Source: Dactylellina haptotyla
Lineage: Eukaryota; Ascomycota; Orbiliomycetes; Orbiliales; Orbiliaceae
Reading direction: 5' to 3'
DNA length: 64,000 nucleotides
NCBI GenBank assembly: GCA_031310005.1
Contig: CM062386.1
Coordinates: 1,984,001-2,048,000 of the forward strand
The notes below the pieces were generated by a model that saw only the letters and a list, made by a program, of their open reading frames with translations, was not told where the DNA came from and made no database searches. Made by a program: the position numbers and the translations under genes. Shown here piece by piece: positions 10,550 through 22,472 of this stretch; positions within the stretch are counted from its first letter, which is position 1, and each line of letters starts with the position of its first letter.

Positions 10550-13212
10550 GATATCGCTTGATAATTTCCGGTGATATAATTTTCTTCTTTTGGGTATAAA
10601 TTTTCTCTATAAATAATAATGTCTCAGTTTTTGGCCTTTTGTCCATGCAAGCGATACTCTCTTAGCACTTTGTAATAGTTTCTCTCTTTTTTACAACGCA
10701 AATATACATTCACAAGCGGTTATCATATATCCTGACTCCAAATATAAAAAATTGTTCTGCCATCTCTCTTCGAATATGGCCAACCAAATAAGTTGATTGC
10801 GACGTTTTCGTGAGATCATAAACAGAAAAGTTCAAAGCAGGTGTGACTATTAGCTTGATTACCTATTCCTGCAGGACCTGTCTCAACGCTGTCGCACACA
10901 AAAATCGGGTTTAGGAAAGGCCGCCTATTCGACAACTAGGAGACCCATATAGGTTTGGTTGCTGTTCCGATGTCCTACTACTTATCGGCGATTCGCATCT
11001 GACCGTATACGGTATGTTCACTGCACGATTAGAGCGAACAACCGCACCCGTTAACGTTATGCATTATTCCACGTGGAGTTTACTGATCCCAAACACACAA
11101 CAGCCGCACGACCTTAAAATAATCCTTTCTCGGTAGACTGCAAGTGCTTATTTCTCCACACCAGTTTAGGCGAAAGGATAAGTCTTACACCATGGTAATG
11201 CAGATTCCAGGTACCCGGAATGATAGAAATCTGTGCAATTCTCGATCTCCCCAGAGTGCGATACACAACTATCCCGCCCGATGTCTTATGCTAGGACTTG
11301 ACAGGAATAGATACCGACTCATGCAGCTGCAATCTGATCTGCGTAGACTTGGCTACCCTCCCCGATTCCTTCAATATTTGTCATTTTTACGTCGCGGCGA
11401 TTGCACAGTTTATATCAGCTTATTAGAAATGCAGCACGCTTGGCACCCAAGTTCGCGCCTGCTTGTCTCAGATTCTACGATAAATATATATTCGGTACCA
11501 GATTTCACGCTTCTCACTCGGTTTGTACGTCGCAGCTAGATCTTCCTAGCAGAGACGATCCCAAGTATTTCAAACTGATACTGTTATCTCAGGTTATCTC
11601 GGCCCCTTTACGTATTTAAATGATCATCGTAGCAATACGTATTCCGTATCGAATTTCTCCGCGGAATACATCTAGCTCCTTCGTTCGGGCAAATGTTGAT
11701 AGTCGCGTGTGCTCCTAAACCCCTCGAATCGGTGATATCATGATATTCGAATGAGTTTATAGCGAATCGTCAGACCACTGATGCATGAATTTATGTCATC
11801 TTCGTTAGATAGGAGGTGGCAGCGAACAAGTCCAGTTATCGTGTAATGTTCCACAATGTGCATGCAATCAACTGACCCAGCAAATGCAACTCGCCTAACT
11901 GAGGAAGAAACGTGGTATTCCGATAGCCCGAGCTCACACATGTCTCGTCCGAGAATCGAGAGACTTCTCTAGGAAAACCCAAAGAGCCTAGGGAAACATC
12001 AAGATATCTGCGGGGAAATGGCTATTGTTATCGACCATGGATCATGACATCAGAATTCGAGAATGCTGAGTATCCGCGCTAAACCCCGTAAAGCCGTGCT
12101 TACAAAAAGGTGACCATGCATGGCTATATCTGGTTTGTCAGAAAGGGAAAATGGGTGACGACGACAGCGACGATGTGGTCGAGTCGTATTTGCAAAAGAG
12201 GGATTTAAAACCACCGCTGGGCGTAGAGATATATAGGATGGCGGAGTAAGATGACGATTCCCGATGCAAAACGTTGGCGATTCGGACAAGTTTGTGTTGA
12301 TATGCTGCAAGTTTTAATTAGGAGCTCTCTCGCGGTCGGAGATATGCGGGGTGGCCCCTTGTCGGTTATGAGGTTCGTCTCCGCACTTCATTTATTTTTT
12401 CCTCTGAGTGGAAGGCTGAAGCTTATGTGATACCGATCTGAGTCGTGAGAATTGGGGGCCTTTTTTGTTCCCAGAAAAAGTCCTCATTGCATGTGTGGAA
12501 AGAGGATGCGGTGTCGACGCGAGTGGGAAGCTCTACACCTCGAATATTTAATTTTCGTAACCGGCTCGCCCGAAGACCAGACCAGACGAACGCTTCTTTA
12601 TATCTAGGCTGATCTCCCGCGTGTTCTGACCCTGGACGTGTGCCCGCCCCCCCTGCAGACTGCCAAGACAAAATTGCGAACGACATTTGATGTTCTCTCG
12701 CTCGAAATTCTCCACGTTGTTAAATACACCTGTTTCGATAGGTTTCACGGAAACATTGCCGGCGGTCAACAGTTTCGCTGGACTGGTGGTCGCGCTGGAT
12801 AGCTCCTTCCTATTACCATATCGGTTTGTTTCTGGGTGCTGGAACTAACGAAAGCGGTACTACTCGAATTGAACCAACCTACGGAGAGATAAAAAAGAGC
12901 AACTTCGAACCTTCGACCAAATTTGCTGCGTAGGGAGTGTGTTATTCTGTCTCAGGCTAAGCTTTTTGGATAAAACCCGGTAGATCTGCTTTTCACAAAA
13001 GCAAACCTCCAGAGAAGAGAATTGCGAGATACAAATAGCCAGAGCTGCAACTCATCTGTTGATTCCTGCATGGTTTCGGTACATTGGGGTCGCTGAGCCC
13101 TGTCCGAGTGGCACCGGCTCGCTTTCGACACGACACACGCCCACACACGCCCACACACCCTTCTAACCTAGTTGCGAGGCAAGTCAACCGTTCCGTCGCC
13201 CGTGCATATCGC
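10550..13212. other. Long intergenic region upstream of the Zn2Cys6 gene
   Basis: About 2.7 kb without a supported gene. A 12-base perfect palindrome (ACCGTATACGGT) lies at 11002-11013. The open frames at 11144-11539 (plus) and at 12050-12769 (minus) have no motif and irregular composition. Close to the next gene a C/A-rich tandem repeat of ACACACGCCC units occurs at about 13133-13160. Confidence 0.4.
13133..13160 (+). repeat. Tandem ACACACGCCC repeat upstream of the regulator gene
   Basis: Nearly three copies of a ten-base unit ending in CGCCC/ACCC lie 50-80 bases upstream of the chosen start of the Zn2Cys6 gene. They could be GC-box-like activator sites in its promoter or leader, or simple-sequence DNA. 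If the open frame is used further upstream (ATG at 13084), they would be translated as TRPHTPTHP. Confidence 0.4.
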
Positions 13213-15162
13213 ATGGGCGCTCGTGCAGGCCCCATGCCAAAAGAAAAGGGTAAAAAACATAAGGAGATCTTAAAATGTAGTCGATGCCGGCTAGACAAGC
13301 AAAAGGTATGATGCTCCCAAGGTTTCGGTTCCTATCGTTTCGATGTGTTCTAGATGGGACGAAAAACAGAATGCGCCCACGTTTTCTTGTTGACTAATCC
13401 TACCCACATTTTTAGTGTCTGCCGGAGGGGAGAATATGGCCTGGAACTAAGTGCAATAGGTGCCAGGAGCATGGGTATCAGTGTTCGCAGCCGTTGAGTG
13501 CTAGACATGAGAAGATAGAGCGGGAGACGGAAGAAGAAGAACTTGTTCGTCCACAGCATAAGCTCGCTGCTTCGAGTAAAAGGTGGTGCTTTCTGATGGC
13601 TTTTTTAAATTGGGAAATTACCAAAAAACGAAAGGTTGGAACACAGCAGCTAAGATATATTCGTGCGCCGCAGTAGAAGTCACTTTCATGAAGAAGATGA
13701 CTTTATACCCTCTTCCGCTGCCTCCTCTGCTTCCCCACCGCCCCGAGGGCCCGAAGCAGATGATTTTCGTATCGTGAGAAAGGCCGCGCATGCCATGTAG
13801 GTTTGGTGAGCCGCATAATCCCGTGTTGTGGATCCCAAACTGAGCTTTGCTTTCTGTAAGAAGGCTTCATGTGCCTAGACGGTCGCCTATGGGGATGATA
13901 CGGGAGCCCTCCGCTTATCGAATCGTCGACAGCAACTCCTCTCGATTGATGGAAAGATTTGCCGACTTCTGGGGTAGTCCGATGACGTTTAACTCTATGT
14001 GCACACCCGAATTCGGAAAAACAATATCGACGCTCTTCCATGTGGACTCGCGGCAGATTGCAATAGTGGTAAGTCATTCACATTCATTCTTGCATAGAGC
14101 CCTTGGGTGTGGATATTCCGAACGGCCCATGCAATGTTACCAAAGGGCCAAAGAAAACTAAGAGCCTACACTAACATGCATCTTCTTGCAGGACGACATG
14201 ACTAACAATGCAGTCATGGCATTCAGTGCCGGTAAGTTCTGGATCCACCGTTTTAGCCTCAGATGCTTTGACAGGGCCTAAACGAAGTGGGTTTCTATAG
14301 GTGACGCAGCATTGACCCAGAGTCCTCACTGGCCGGTGTTCACCAATATGACCCACACACATGCTATGAAAGCAATGACGCTACTGAGAGATCGCCTGAA
14401 GCAAACTTGGCCGTATTTGAAAGACGCATCGATAGTGCTCACAGCGTTCAATTTGTTTTGCTATGGGGTAAGTCTTGTCTATCCTCCCGCCTCAGTACAG
14501 ACGCGTATCCGGAACCGCATGCGCCACCCCGCAAATAGGAGATTATCAACTCGGGTCAATCCAAGCAATTTAACCCTATACTTTATTGCATTGTCACAGC
14601 AACCCTAGAGGTACTGACGCTCGTATCCTCTTTGCAGCTGTGTGTTTCGGACTCGTCCATCTTGCAGTTTATGACCGCCATAATTCAAACGTATCACAAA
14701 TACAACTCTGGATTCCCAGTTAATGCGGAAATCGTGACCGGCGATAATGGCTTTTGGATTGTCAGATTATTCGTAAGTGATCCATCTACTAAACAAAACT
14801 AGGATGTCTACAGCGCCCACTCACACGATGGAATCGGTTAGATGGCAAATAAGCCTGAAGACCGTGGCTTAATAATGCGATATGATACCAACACCTTCGA
14901 AAAAGAGAGAATAATGTTCGAAGATAGATCTGGATTTTATTCTCCTCGCCAAAGCAGGGGTACGACTCCAGAGCAACCGACCACGATTTTAGCCAGCAAT
15001 GTGGACCCTGTCGTCACATTGACGGTCTCGGATATCGCTGCTGAGGTCCACGTACCTGTTAACCCTAGCAGTCCATATTCGTCCCCTCCGAGCTCTTCTA
15101 TAGCTAGCTACGAGCACGATGCCATGGTGCTTGATACGGACGAAAGGTTATACGAGTTCTAA
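13213..15162 (+). CDS. Zn2Cys6 transcription factor, about 410 aa, eight exons
   Basis: Exons are 13213-13305, 13416-13582, 13677-13796, 13879-14068, 14192-14231, 14301-14467, 14638-14772 and 14842-15162. Phases agree throughout and there is one stop. The binuclear zinc cluster is complete but split by intron 1: C22-x2-C25-x6-C32-x11-C44-x2-C47-x6-C54, with RLDKQK between the third-cysteine ligands. A charged linker (RETEEEELVRP) follows, then a helical middle region (about residues 125-310), which I cannot assign to a known fungal_trans domain. The Pro/Ser-rich acidic end (about 340-410, ending DTDERLYEF) may be an activation domain. Known: such proteins bind CGG-type triplets in the nucleus. 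It is short for the family. Intron 2 has a weak GTGGTG donor. The start could be 13234 or the longer frame from 13084. Confidence 0.75.
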
Positions 15163-17036
15163 TTTATTACAGGTATATTATACCTTGCGAATCGCTGGGA
15201 TACTCTAAGCTAAAAGGCTCTCTTGAACGCTTTAGTAATTACTAAAATTTAATACTTTAATCATGCGTATATTGAATATATATACTGCTATTACATCACG
15301 CTACTGCAATTAACATGGGCCTTGGCCATTCCAGGTAGGCCTCAGCCGCTCAACTCAAGCGAGGAGAATAAGTCGATGGATTCAGAAAATCAATAAGTTA
15401 TGCTAACTCTTCTCTAGTTACATAATTTTTATTTCCACTAGTGCCAGTCGGTTGTCTACTTTTTTCTTTAGGGTTTCTGGAGTCTTCTTTCCTTGCACTT
15501 GCGGTCAACCTATAGACTTTGCAGATTTTTTGTTGGGAATTGTTCCGGCATTGCAGCCAACAACGCGATATTGCTACTATGCAGCAAGGTGGATTTTTTC
15601 GAGTTTTTCCGTTCTTTAAATGTTAAGTCAAAAGTTAAATCAATGGAAATTATTCCTCGCCTTACTAGACCTTTACAGAAATCTCACTCTCCGGACCGGC
15701 GTGTTTTTCGCGGGCCGGTTTTGAGGATCTTGATGCTTGGCCTCGTGGAGAGGCTTGATTGGTGTTCCTGAATATTGGCGGGCAGCCGCTGGTTCCTGAA
15801 TCTCTCGCTTAAAGCCCACCCCTGGCATGGACTTCGGCCTGGCCTTGACTGCTCATCAAAAGGCGACCAATCAAAGCGCGATCGCACAACGTTCAACCAG
15901 GTGGCACCGCGGACAGGGCAGACTCGAGGTCGAGGAGGGTGGGGTGCAAAAGGCTGTGATTAAAGCTCCCTAGCTCCTGAAAAATCCTGCAAGCTCCTGC
16001 GCCGCCAACTCATACGCTCACGATCCTTCGAGGAAGTTTCTCTCGCCTCGGCCTCTTCAGCTCGCCTCCTCTTTGTCTCGGAGCCGTTCCCGAGCCTTGA
16101 TGTTTGTAGCCAGCCAATGAGGTTCCCGGGAGAGGATACTCCTATTCCGACCTGACACCCTCAAACATGCTGAAGTACTATTAGCACTTCCTTGAGGCTT
16201 GAATACGATCTACACTTAATGGATGAAAACGGGTATTAAACTGGATCAATAGATCCGAGAACCTGGTATCGTGAAAACTCTCTGAGATCTAACTCGGTTT
16301 GGGCGTTTTCCTCAATCATCCTTGAGGCTGGAAGTAATTACCTGTCAAGCTCTATATCGCCTGTACGGTGATTATGTAGGCCCTAGCTAATGCGCTGGAC
16401 ACGATCTGATAGGGCTCTGGTACCTTGCAGGCAACTGCAGACAATTAATCCAACCCAGTAGAAGGCCTGTCCCCCCACATGCACCGTAATCCGTAGAAGT
16501 CTTGTTTGCAGGTTTGTTTGAAACGAAGTCGTAAGCACCCTCGCCAGCCGTACTCGCCGCTGTCCTCGCCGCCCCCCTTCGCAGGGACACAGACAGGCAC
16601 AAGCTGGCAAGTAACTCCGGCGCCATGGTTGAAGTATAAAGCGCCCGTAGTCCCGTGGGTGATCACGTTGATCTTGCTTCTAATATCCCTACGCACAATT
16701 ATTCTGGTATTATTGCTGCAAACGTCGAGATCTCGACATCACATTCCTTTAGTCGCTCCTTTCTGCTTTGCCTATTGTTCGTGTTTGTTCGGTCGACACT
16801 CCATCTAGTGAGGTCGTAGATACCCTGCATCACAGTCCACTACTTATTACCACTTTCGCCTGCTTTTGGCCTACAGTCCTTGCAACGTTAGCTATCGTTT
16901 TTGTCTTCTTCTTCTTCAACGTCAGTTAAACTCGCGTTCAGTTCGAAAATACCAGAAAAGTTGTCGTTTATCGCCATCCACGTATCCTCAGTCAACTTTA
17001 GCAACACCCGCCTATCTTGTATACAAATAGAGCGAT
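15163..17036. other. Intergenic region upstream of the GH17 gene
   Basis: No supported gene. AT-rich sequence follows the regulator gene to about 15650, then a more GC-rich, CT-rich part. A pyrimidine-rich leader with CTTCTTCTTC near 16900 precedes the start at 17037. TATA-like GTATAAAG lies at about 16634. Open frames on both strands at 16383-16808 overlap and are not convincing. Confidence 0.4.
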
Positions 17037-18546
17037 ATGCTATTCTCCAAAATCATCTCCTTCGGGCTTCAAGCCCTGCTCTTCCACTCGTTCAGAGCCA
17101 ATGCCGCCCCCATTCCCGACGATTCTCCCGCCGCTCCGTTCGACCCTAAGATCTACAAGGGCGCTCCATTCAATCCAGAGATCCCGGTTCCCGTTGTTGC
17201 TCCACCTCCAGGTAAACAACCCGACTTAGCCTCAGTCACCCTTTCCATTGAGTTAACATTTGCGACTTTCGCTAGTTTCCAACTCCACTATTGTCGCTCG
17301 CGATGGTTCTATTATCTCCTCTCCCCATGATCTTAGCAACCCAGAGATCAGAGCTCGCGCCACGGTCTATCGCCCTTCAGTTGGCTACTTCGCCGGCTTC
17401 AATATGGGAACCTATACCGTAAGACTGAATCCCAATGTTGTCAGTGGTTTGATTGTTGGAATATCTGGAACTAATTGATCATACCTGTAGAAAACCGGTG
17501 CTTGCAAGAGCTTGGATGACTGGAGGTCTGAAATGAGAAAAGTCAAATCATTCAACAACCAACATTTCAAATTCTCCGTCGTCAAGATCTTCACGACCGC
17601 CCAATGTAACGCCCTCGCTAACGCCCTGCAAGCCGCTCAAGAGATTGGAGGTATCAAGATCTGGGCAGGTATCTGGAGTACTCCATATGCAACGGTAAGC
17701 TTAGTTCCCATGCAACACGAGGCTTGTTGAAAAATGCAACATACTTTTGCGGCACCGTAGATCGTGTAACCGCGTTGAGAATCTTCCACTAACCTTACCC
17801 TATTTGGAAAATGTAGTTCCAATCCGATAAGAATGAGCTCGGCCGCCAGATTGTCGGCAACAAAGGATACCTCATTGCGGGCGTTTCTGTTGGAAGTGAG
17901 GAGATGTATAGAGGCATGGCCGCTGGTACCCTTTCAGGATACATCTGGGTAAGCTTCATAATTAAGCCGTATTGCCTGTTACCATCTGTGGAAACTAATA
18001 TATGCGGCTGTGATTTGTAGGATGTCAAAGGGATGATTCAAAATGCTTATGGCAAAACCAATATCCCGGTCGGCACCAGCGACGGCATCGCTCCCTTCCT
18101 CAACGGCGCCAATCAAGCTGTTCTTGATGCTTCTGATGTAGTTATGGTTACGGACTATCCTTGTAGGTCTACAAAAATATGCAGGCAGCTAAAAACGTGG
18201 AATATATACTAATTATATTACAGACTACGGCGGCGTTCGAGTTGAACAGGCTTTGAGAGCATTCCAACAAGATTGGTGGAACCTTGCTGCTCGTATGAAC
18301 GGAAAAGCTATCGTCGTTGGCGAAACTGGCTGGCCAACTTTGGGCAACACCATCGGCCAAGCAGTCCCAACGATAGCTAAGGCAGGACAGTACTTCAAAG
18401 CTGTTGCTTGCTGGATGAGATCCACAAAGAAACCGTTCTTTTGGTTCGAAGCTATCGACGAGCAATGGAAACCAGGTGGCACCGCCGAAACCCGCTTTGG
18501 TGTTTCCTGGTATGGAGGAGACAAGAAATTCGGTCTGACTTGCTAA
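17037..18546 (+). CDS. Secreted GH17 family glucan endo-1,3-beta-glucosidase-type protein, 372 aa, six exons
   Basis: Exons are 17037-17211, 17276-17418, 17491-17694, 17817-17948, 18021-18162 and 18224-18546, all in phase. A signal peptide (MLFSKIISFGLQALLFHSFRANA) is followed by a Pro-rich segment to about residue 75. The catalytic part starts near VGYFAGFNMGTYT. GVSVGSE (acid/base Glu about 202) and VVGETGWPTLG (nucleophile Glu about 299) are the two GH17 active-site signatures. FFWFEAIDEQWK and the closing SWYGGDKKFGLTC are also typical. Known: fungal GH17 enzymes hydrolyse or transfer wall beta-1,3-glucan outside the cell. The acid/base motif has Ser where Asn is usual (GNE becomes GSE). 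That may alter activity, so a transglycosylase or weak enzyme is possible. There is no GPI tail, so it is probably soluble or wall-associated. Confidence 0.9.
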
Positions 18547-21500
18547 GTCTTCGAAGCTTCCCGCCTACATGACAACACTCGCTGCCTTTGATCAGGCTTT
18601 CATATGACATTTTCCATACACGGGAAAAGGTTCTAGTTCCTTCTTTGAGCTAGGCATTCTTATTCTTTCGTTGATCCTCCTATGAGAGTCAATGCTTCTT
18701 CATCTTTACTATTCGCTTCGTACCACAGTGTGGCTCGGACTGGCTGTCCTAGTTTTCCAAACCAACTGCGCCTGGCCTTTTGAACCGCCATTCCACATTT
18801 ACATGTTCTTGAACAAATTTTCAAGCCTTTTCTGGGATTGTCGGCTGTAAATACCTTCGCTTCTACAGTAGATAGTTTTTTCTATTCTTCCAATATATCT
18901 TCCTTTGTTTTACATAAATACTCGGGTGAAATGCTTCTCGATCTTCCGTGGTTTCAGGCGCATCATGGGATGTTCCATGAATGCTTCTATCTTAAGAACT
19001 GAGCTCTAGACCGCCGTCATTATTGGGCAATCCTTACTAGAGTTGCAACGTTGGTGGCGTGGTTAGATTGAACAAGTCAACCAATGTCGAGGATAATGTG
19101 TTGCAAAAACGGTTGGGGATTTTAACAATTTGGGAAGGTTCGTAGGAAACCGCTCTCTGTACCCCTGCTCACCTTGCTTCCTAAGCATTGAGTTTTTTTT
19201 CTTTTCTATACTAGTAGTTCCGCGAGAAAATTCGGTGAAACTGAACCAGTCCAGCTCACATCCGTTCTGAGACTTGCTCACTCGGACCGTGGGTGCATTT
19301 CGTGTCTTTCGTTTAGATCCCCAGGGCAGTCCCGAACATACGGTTGAGCAGCTGGAAACGGTTAGAGAAACCCCAAACAGGCGCGCCTGTAACTTCGCAT
19401 GTTACAGATATAACAGAGTAGTGAGGCTGTGTAGATGCCGCTCAGAGAGAGCGCGCGAGCGAGAATCTTAAAACATTAAAACCTTCGGACCCGCATTCCA
19501 TTGCCTGTGCGCGGGAAAAATCTCGAGAGGAAAAAATCAATAAAAATCCCGGGACCTAGCAATCGAGTTTCAGGCCTGCACGTGGTGGGGTATACTCGCC
19601 AAACTCTATCACCGGATTGATCAGAAGTCGGCGTTTTAGTGATTGTATATGGATATTAATGTTGATTGATAATAATAAGGAGTAGATTGCCTCGGTTGCT
19701 GCTGGAAATTGCACTACACACCCGATCTATAGCAGGTCGTTGGTATATGCTCTCAACCAGTGGATCTGAAGATCGCCACCAGGAGTACAATGTTTCCTCG
19801 CAATCTAAACATATTGAAGCTTGAATCTTAAAAGCAACAGCACAATCTTAATTTTTAATTTTTTAATATATTTTTATTCAAAAAATTTAAATTTTGTGTT
19901 CGTGCCAACAGGTCAAAACGTGTTATAACACGAGCAGCGCGTGTATCCCTGAATTGTTCTGTCAACATGTTGGCCATGAGTTGTTTATCAGGTGTGTCGC
20001 TTGAGTTCTCCGTGGCGGATTTAGATCCCGTCTATAACTGATAACCTCAGGGAACAAAATTCCGACCGTTTACTGTGTTTGTCAAAGCACACGGGCGAAG
20101 AACGCAATGAGTTTGTACGTTATACGTTAGGGATCACAGCTGCGCCTCCCCCTCTGTCTCGAGTTGTGAGGTTGTTGGGTCCATGGACATCGAGAAACGA
20201 GAAAATCGCAAAGGTGTTGCCCTGATATGCGTCTGGCTTCCCAAAGAGGAGTGGGCCGGCTGTCAAAACAAAGAGTAGTGGGGCCGAGAATTTCCTGGGC
20301 CAATTTAGCCAGCCCGCTCATTGGAAAGGGGATTACAATGCTAGGTCTAGGCCGGGAACCGGCAAACAAAGCAAATGGCATGTCATTTGGGGTTTGCTCA
20401 CAAGCTTCATGTATGTCATTGTTTTAACGAAAGCGGCAGAGGTTCCGACTGTCCGACCTCTAAAATATTTTTTCACAACAAACCATGACTGGCGACAGCC
20501 GGAATCATTTTAGTTTACTCAAAAAGGAGGAGTGCAGATGTTACTTGGATGTAGGCTAGATGATTACTTGGCATCTTTACGCAATATTTTCTGGCAGCTG
20601 TCCTGAATCTCACGATTAAAATGATGTACACACATGTAGGTAATACTTGTCTGAGGCAGCTGCGCCAGAGAGGAGAAATTTTATGCGGCGGCACCTTCGT
20701 ATTGCAGCTGCCAGATCGAGAACAACAAAAATTTTTTTCTTGATCGAGATATGTTTCGGCGAAACATTACCTCCTCTCATCGAGAGAGAAAAAAAAGGAG
20801 CCGGCTGGCGGAATGCGTGCTCAGGGGTATCGTCTGCCTCGAAATCCTCGATCCACGGGAACGGCAGTCTTGCTCCGCTGGAAAGTAATACTGGTGTTTG
20901 TTATGCACCAGTATCGTCGGGTACACTTATCGTATATCGTCCGAAGCAATCTTAATATATTAAAATTTCCTATTTGGGAACCCCACGAGATGTTACCGAC
21001 TCTTATCGAATTCTTGATAATAGGCATTCTCTACAGCCACACTGTGAAATTAAAAGGGTCGCTCACGTTCACGGCGCACAGTTTCGCTTGGACTATTTTT
21101 GGTGGGGAATCTTGTGCTGGTATCGACGGGGAACAAGACCACAGTGAACTGATTAACGCCTACTTGGCGCTCCGGTTCGACTGGCTTCGGCGGTAACTAT
21201 GAATTTGGCAGTTGCAAAAGACTAGGTAACATCAAACTTTACAACAGAGCAATCTCGAAAATATATTGAATTGCTATTAGATAGCTTGATGGTATCAAAA
21301 TGGGGCAAAACAATACGAAAAAAAATAAAATAGAGAAAAAAACCAACATATTGAAATTTGGTATAGCAAAACCATCTATTAATTTTGTGATATGATTATT
21401 GAGTGAAATCAGAGGCAATTTCGTGCTGTCTATGGGGCCGTCTTGGTACCTGGGATGCCGGATCGCGGCATAGTGTGCCCCTCGCAAGAAACAAAAAGAA

Positions 21501-22472
21501 AAGGAACGAAAGAATCGCCTGTCGCCGCCCTGAAATCGGATCTTCACTGTGCAGAATTACCCTGATTTTGCCTCTTCAGAGTTTTGTCGCAGTAAGGACC
21601 GCTTCATAGTCTGAGCGCGTGGTGATGACTGCGTTGAGTAACTGGCCAAAGCAGTCAGCAAATCAGACGGCTCAGGGGCGACCGCTCTTGAGTATGCGAT
21701 CCCTTCGGGCGCTGCCAAGGCGTGTCTGAGATAACTTCAAACGAGCTAAAAGTCTCAAACCACCAAAGTGGGCGTGCAGCCCTGGCCGTTTTTTCTGCAG
21801 GAACTGAATGATAGGGTGAAGGTGGGGCGGCTGAGCAGGAAGCCCTGGGATTGGCCGGGAACATGCGAGTACTACCTCACCCTGCCCACGGTCAACAGAA
21901 GACGCGAGCCTGTGAAAGCTCTGTTGCGCCAGTCCCTGGCTCGCAGGCCGACTGTACTGAGAGGTCGAAAGGTTTGAAACTCCCCTGCGAGCCTACAGGC
22001 CGGGGTGGGTTGTTAGCACACTAAAATAGCACACAACAACTGGTATTGCTTGTTTCGGTTGTGCGTCTATATGGAAAGCGAATGCAATGCGCTAACAAAA
22101 AAGCGAGGAGAAATATATTGGAGCAGCATGATGTACTTAAGGCGCATCAAGTCCAACCATCTCGAGATTCTTTTCCATTCTCTCCTCAAGCGTCCTTTTG
22201 TGTTTCTTCCGACCTTCGTTCTTCATTTTTCCTTTTGACTATCTGGTAACACTCGTTCTTTCCAGGTTTTCCAACATTTTCAACACTTTGTCGATATTCT
22301 GTGACTTTCTGGCAGTGCCATAATTCTTCATTCTCTGCTTTGGCCAGACAGTTCCCCATTTGATCATTCTATATATCGATTTTCCTATCTTTTTAGTATT
22401 ATCTTCAGGTCTATCGTTTGAATCCCAATATAACCTTCCACTTTCCCAACTAGAAAAATTAAAATATTCAAA
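18547..22472. other. Long intergenic region between the GH17 and CFEM genes
   Basis: Nearly 4 kb without a supported gene. T-rich 3' sequence of the GH17 gene runs to about 18950. A strongly AT-rich block (nearly pure A/T) lies at about 19848-19900. Short open frames at 20640-21200 and 21240-21610 are antisense to each other and lack motifs. The last 250 bases are T/C-rich with CTATATATCG at about 22370 and are probably the CFEM promoter and leader. Confidence 0.4.
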
